Shown one piece after another: positions 63,252 through 64,000 of a stretch of 64,000 bases of DNA. Origin of the DNA: WTFY01 sp964614915 (GTDB lineage Bacteria > Pseudomonadota > Gammaproteobacteria > UBA4575); assembly GCA_964614915.1 (NCBI GenBank), contig CAZTNC010000011.1:62001-126000 (forward strand). Reading direction: 5' to 3'. Numbering within the stretch: the stretch's first letter is position 1; the number at the start of each line of letters is the position of its first letter. Both the position numbers and the translations under genes were made by a program. The notes below the pieces were generated by a model. It saw only the letters and a list, made by a program, of their open reading frames with translations, had not been told where the DNA came from and ran no database searches.

Positions 63252-64000
63252 TCAGTCACCAGTATACAAGTGGACCCGGCGCAGCCTCAATGCATTGCCG
63301 ATCACCGAGACTGAAGAAAGGCTCATGGCGGCAGCGGCAATCATCGGAGACAGCAGAATTCCGAAAACGGGAAAAAGCACACCTGCGGCTACGGGTACAC
63401 CGATGCTGTTGTAGACAAAGGCAAAGAATAGATTCTGGCGAATGTTGCGCGTTGTTCCGCGTGCCAACAGCCGTGCCCGGACGATGCCGCGAAGATCGCC
63501 TTTCACCAGTGTCATGCTGGCACTTTCCACAGCCACATCGGACCCGCTTCCCATGGCGATTCCCACGTCTGCTGCAGCCAGGGCCGGAGCATCGTTCACG
63601 CCGTCGCCTGCCATCGCAACCGAAAGCCCCCGGCTGCGGACTTCTGCAACAAGTGTCGCCTTGTCCTCGGGGGATATTTCTGCGCGAACCTCGTCGATCC
63701 CGAGCTTGGCAGCGACCACCTCGGCCGTCCGTCGGCTGTCCCCGGTCGCCATGATGATCTTGAGGCCTGCCTTGTGCAAAGCTTCGATGGCACCGGGTGT
63801 GGTCTCCTTGATGCGGTCTGCCACGGCGATGAGGCCGCAAAGCCCCCCATCCACAGCCAGCAGCATGACCGTCTTGCCGTCATCTTGAAGCTGGCCCAAC
63901 TGGGTTTGGGCAGCAGAAACATCAATGCCCAGATCCCTCATCAGCTTCGCGTTGCCAAATGCCACCGACAAGTCGCTGACCTGACCTTGGACTCCCTTGC
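63252..64000 (-). CDS. copA: Cu+-exporting P1B-type ATPase, C-terminal part (runs off the right edge)
   Basis: About 250 residues of the ATP-binding and C-terminal membrane part. The N-domain end (VSDLSVAFGNAKLM), the P-domain (MATGDSRRTAEVVAAKLGID and GDGVNDAPALAAADVGIAMG) and the last helix with MSLSSVSVIGNALRL, whose Met-Ser-x-Ser-Ser pattern contributes to the Cu+ site, identify a CopA-type pump. The DKTGT phosphorylation site and N-terminal metal domains lie beyond the window. The frame stays open to the edge. It exports cytosolic copper to the periplasm and precedes sodC. Confidence 0.92.
   Translation of the reverse strand, partial: KGVQGQVSDLSVAFGNAKLMRDLGIDVSAAQTQLGQLQDDGKTVMLLAVDGGLCGLIAVADRIKETTPGAIEALHKAGLKIIMATGDSRRTAEVVAAKLGIDEVRAEISPEDKATLVAEVRSRGLSVAMAGDGVNDAPALAAADVGIAMGSGSDVAVESASMTLVKGDLRGIVRARLLARGTTRNIRQNLFFAFVYNSIGVPVAAGVLFPVFGILLSPMIAAAAMSLSSVSVIGNALRLRRVHLYTGD

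Overview
The window is 64 kb of a GC-rich (roughly 60% or more by eye) gammaproteobacterial chromosome, centred on the replication-origin neighbourhood. The strongest taxonomic cues are the gene orders gyrB-recF-dnaN-dnaA // rpmH-rnpA-yidD-yidC-mnmE-mnmG-rsmG-parA-parB and atpIBEFHAGDC-glmU-glmS, a Gram-negative length GyrB, lipoprotein and outer-membrane signals, and UbiA/BioB/BioF types. A Chromatiales-like or related gammaproteobacterium fits, but I cannot fix the genus. No tRNA, rRNA, insertion sequence, prophage or CRISPR array was seen.

Layout. 1-5.2 kb: edge of a MetX-family hydrolase, a glyoxalase, then aroE-ubiA-bioB-bioF. 5.3-5.9 kb: a VapBC toxin-antitoxin pair. 6.1-9.6 kb: an MpaB/DUF2236 oxygenase coupled to an RND/MMPL exporter. 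9.8-14.2 kb: a small membrane protein, coaBC-dut-algC and argB. 14.3-21.2 kb: pyrE with an adenine deaminase, a VanX-like dipeptidase, two exonuclease III paralogues, AmpG, an L,D-transpeptidase-like protein and an orphan ParA. 21.3-35.7 kb: the origin block, with DnaA boxes on both sides of dnaA and two parS sites inside recF. 35.8-39.4 kb: an accessory stretch with an outer-membrane barrel, a Fur-box-like site, a Tat-exported vanadium haloperoxidase/PAP2 lipoprotein and a frameshifted porin. 39.6-49.9 kb: the F1Fo ATP synthase and glmUS. 49.9-51.3 kb: an AT-rich SMR transporter gene with a damaged start and an OxyR-like regulator. 51.5-61.5 kb: a nine-gene minus-strand envelope operon. 61.7-64 kb: a fatty-acid hydroxylase, sodC and the end of a Cu+ ATPase gene.

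Most interesting is the 51.5-61.5 kb operon. It encodes a TolQ/ExbB/MotA-type channel subunit, two different von Willebrand A proteins whose single N-terminal membrane helix looks like that of TolR/ExbD (with the membrane aspartate), an Hsp70-like degenerate ATPase fused to an FHA-like domain, a tandem PEGA protein ending in a cysteine-less SUMF1 domain, a TPR protein, two lipoproteins and a small secreted protein. I read it as a proton-driven trans-envelope machine whose two periplasmic stator arms carry metal-dependent adhesion domains. I do not recognise it as a described system.

Elsewhere the genes form ordinary housekeeping groups: biotin synthesis, CoA and dUTP metabolism, peptidoglycan recycling, replication and segregation, tRNA modification, energy conservation, amino-sugar synthesis and copper/superoxide handling.
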